Part shown: piece after piece, positions 63,341 through 64,000 of the stretch
How positions within the stretch are numbered: the stretch's first letter is position 1
How the letters are laid out: every line of letters begins with the position of its first letter
Assembly (NCBI GenBank): GCA_025594325.1
Contig: JANHCV010000015.1
Span: 682,001 to 746,000 of the forward strand
Direction of reading: 5' to 3'
Source of the DNA: Blastocladiella emersonii ATCC 22665
Lineage: Eukaryota > Blastocladiomycota > Blastocladiomycetes > Blastocladiales > Blastocladiaceae
DNA: 64,000 nucleotides
The notes under the pieces: generated by a model
Told to the model about the DNA's origin: nothing
The model's input: only the letters and a program-made list of their open reading frames with translations
The model's database searches: none
Program-made: the position numbers and the translations under genes

Positions 63341-64000
63341 CTAGCGATCAATCTCAACAATCCGGTCGTCCACCACGCCATAGTCCACCTCCTCCTCCTC
63401 CGCCTCGCCCTCAAGCGCGTCGTTGGGAGAAGCAGTAATGGCGCGATACTCGGCCCCGTTTGCGCGATACAGTGGGAGCAGGAAGCACCGGAACATGTTT
63501 CGCTTGAGCCCATCAAAGAAGTCGGGCTGGATCCCTCTTGGGTTGGGACGCGCGTCCGTTGGCGACGACGCAAGGCCGTCCTGGAGCAGCTGCATAAAAC
63601 AGTCCACGTAGCCCGGCATGAGCGTGATCTGCTCGCTGGGCGTGAAATCCGAGCCCAGCTTCCGCACGACGGCAGGCAAGTACGCGTCAGCCAGCTCGGG
63701 AACGAGCTTCAGGCCTGGGTAACCCCACGAAACCGCGATGTCCGGGTGCGGGACGACGCTCAAGTCAAGCACGGGTGTGTGGGCACGGGCGGCCTCGCAC
63801 GGAGGAAGCACTGAGATGCGGTTCACGAGCAGGAGTGCGAGAAGTTCCTTCTTCTCGTTCAACACCTTGACCAAGGGAAGCGCGTCCCGATGGATCAAGG
63901 CGAAGAGCCGCGCGAGCGTAACACGCAAGAAGCGCGCCCGCTCAGCGGCGGATGGAGCTCGCTTCGAGTCAAGTACGCGCCGCTGCACGGCGTCGTCCTC
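63341..64000 (-). CDS. DUF4470-like family copy 6, C-terminal part, runs off the window
   Basis: Minus-strand frame open from the window edge to TAG 63341-63343, about 219 codons. It matches the last part of the intact family members: LLLVNRISVLPPCEAA, TPVLDLSVVPHP, the CFMQLLQDGL block, FRCFLLPLYRANGAEYR and the acidic end YGVVDDRIVEIDR. The visible part is intact. It shows that the family also flanks the conserved gene block on its right, in the opposite orientation to copies 1-4. Confidence 0.85.
   Translation of the reverse strand, partial: EDDAVQRRVLDSKRAPSAAERARFLRVTLARLFALIHRDALPLVKVLNEKKELLALLLVNRISVLPPCEAARAHTPVLDLSVVPHPDIAVSWGYPGLKLVPELADAYLPAVVRKLGSDFTPSEQITLMPGYVDCFMQLLQDGLASSPTDARPNPRGIQPDFFDGLKRNMFRCFLLPLYRANGAEYRAITASPNDALEGEAEEEEVDYGVVDDRIVEIDR

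Noticed and set aside
1-64000. tRNA or rRNA genes
   Set aside because: I looked for B-box and cloverleaf-like patterns by eye and saw none convincing; a covariance-model scan would be decisive.

Overview
The window looks like nuclear DNA of a GC-rich, intron-bearing eukaryote, most likely a fungus and plausibly a zoosporic lineage such as Blastocladiomycota or Chytridiomycota (inference). Supporting evidence: short 56-74 nt introns with GTACGT/GTGCGT donors, TAG acceptors and one perfect TACTAAC branch site; a fungal-style family of DUF4470-like genes; a DIRS-type retrotransposon; and conserved single-copy eukaryotic genes (SRP receptor alpha, AFG2-like AAA ATPase, Sec2-type Rab exchange factor, GRDP-like protein).

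Layout. (1) 1-12.7 kb and 33.7-43 kb hold a lineage-specific gene family with about 1,086-residue products and one conserved intron. Two copies are intact (2217-5539, 5756-9087). The others are broken: 1-1672; 12185-36582, split by an insertion; and 39676-42997 on the minus strand. A sixth copy enters at the right edge (63341-64000). (2) One copy is split by a DIRS-type tyrosine-recombinase retrotransposon (12683-33694) with Gag, RT/RNase H, a broken recombinase, inverted terminal repeats and the diagnostic internal complementary region. (3) That retrotransposon is split inside its RT reading frame by a 15.7 kb endogenous Polinton-like virus (14371-30107), flanked by the 5-bp duplication AACGA; excising the virus and one AACGA restores the RT frame exactly. 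(4) 37.1-39.3 kb carries two TATA-driven Gly/Ser/Trp-rich paralogues. (5) 44.6-63 kb is an ordinary compact block of very GC-rich host genes: SRP receptor alpha, AFG2-like AAA, DUF707 type II membrane protein, DUF4436 membrane protein, PAP2/sphingomyelin-synthase-like enzyme, Sec2-like GEF, a small single-pass protein and a DUF1399/GRDP-like protein.

The virus is the most interesting part. It has about 1.07 kb inverted repeats (the left arm carries an extra internal duplication) and 24-bp terminal palindromes. It encodes a putative double-jelly-roll major capsid, penton-like capsid protein, packaging ATPase, a coiled-coil virion protein, a repeat fibre with a C1q-like head, an rve (DDE) integrase AND a tyrosine recombinase, and a family-A-type polymerase fused to an SF3 helicase (TVpol layout). 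Most of its genes share a T-rich TTGTTG element followed by TAAA(C) directly at the ATG; the same signal flags two very short genes, and a third short frame lies between them. Two virus genes and the host retrotransposon recombinase carry single in-frame TGA codons, consistent with CGA-to-TGA decay, while the rest is open, so insertion seems fairly recent. I recognised no capsid protease and no tRNA or rRNA genes.
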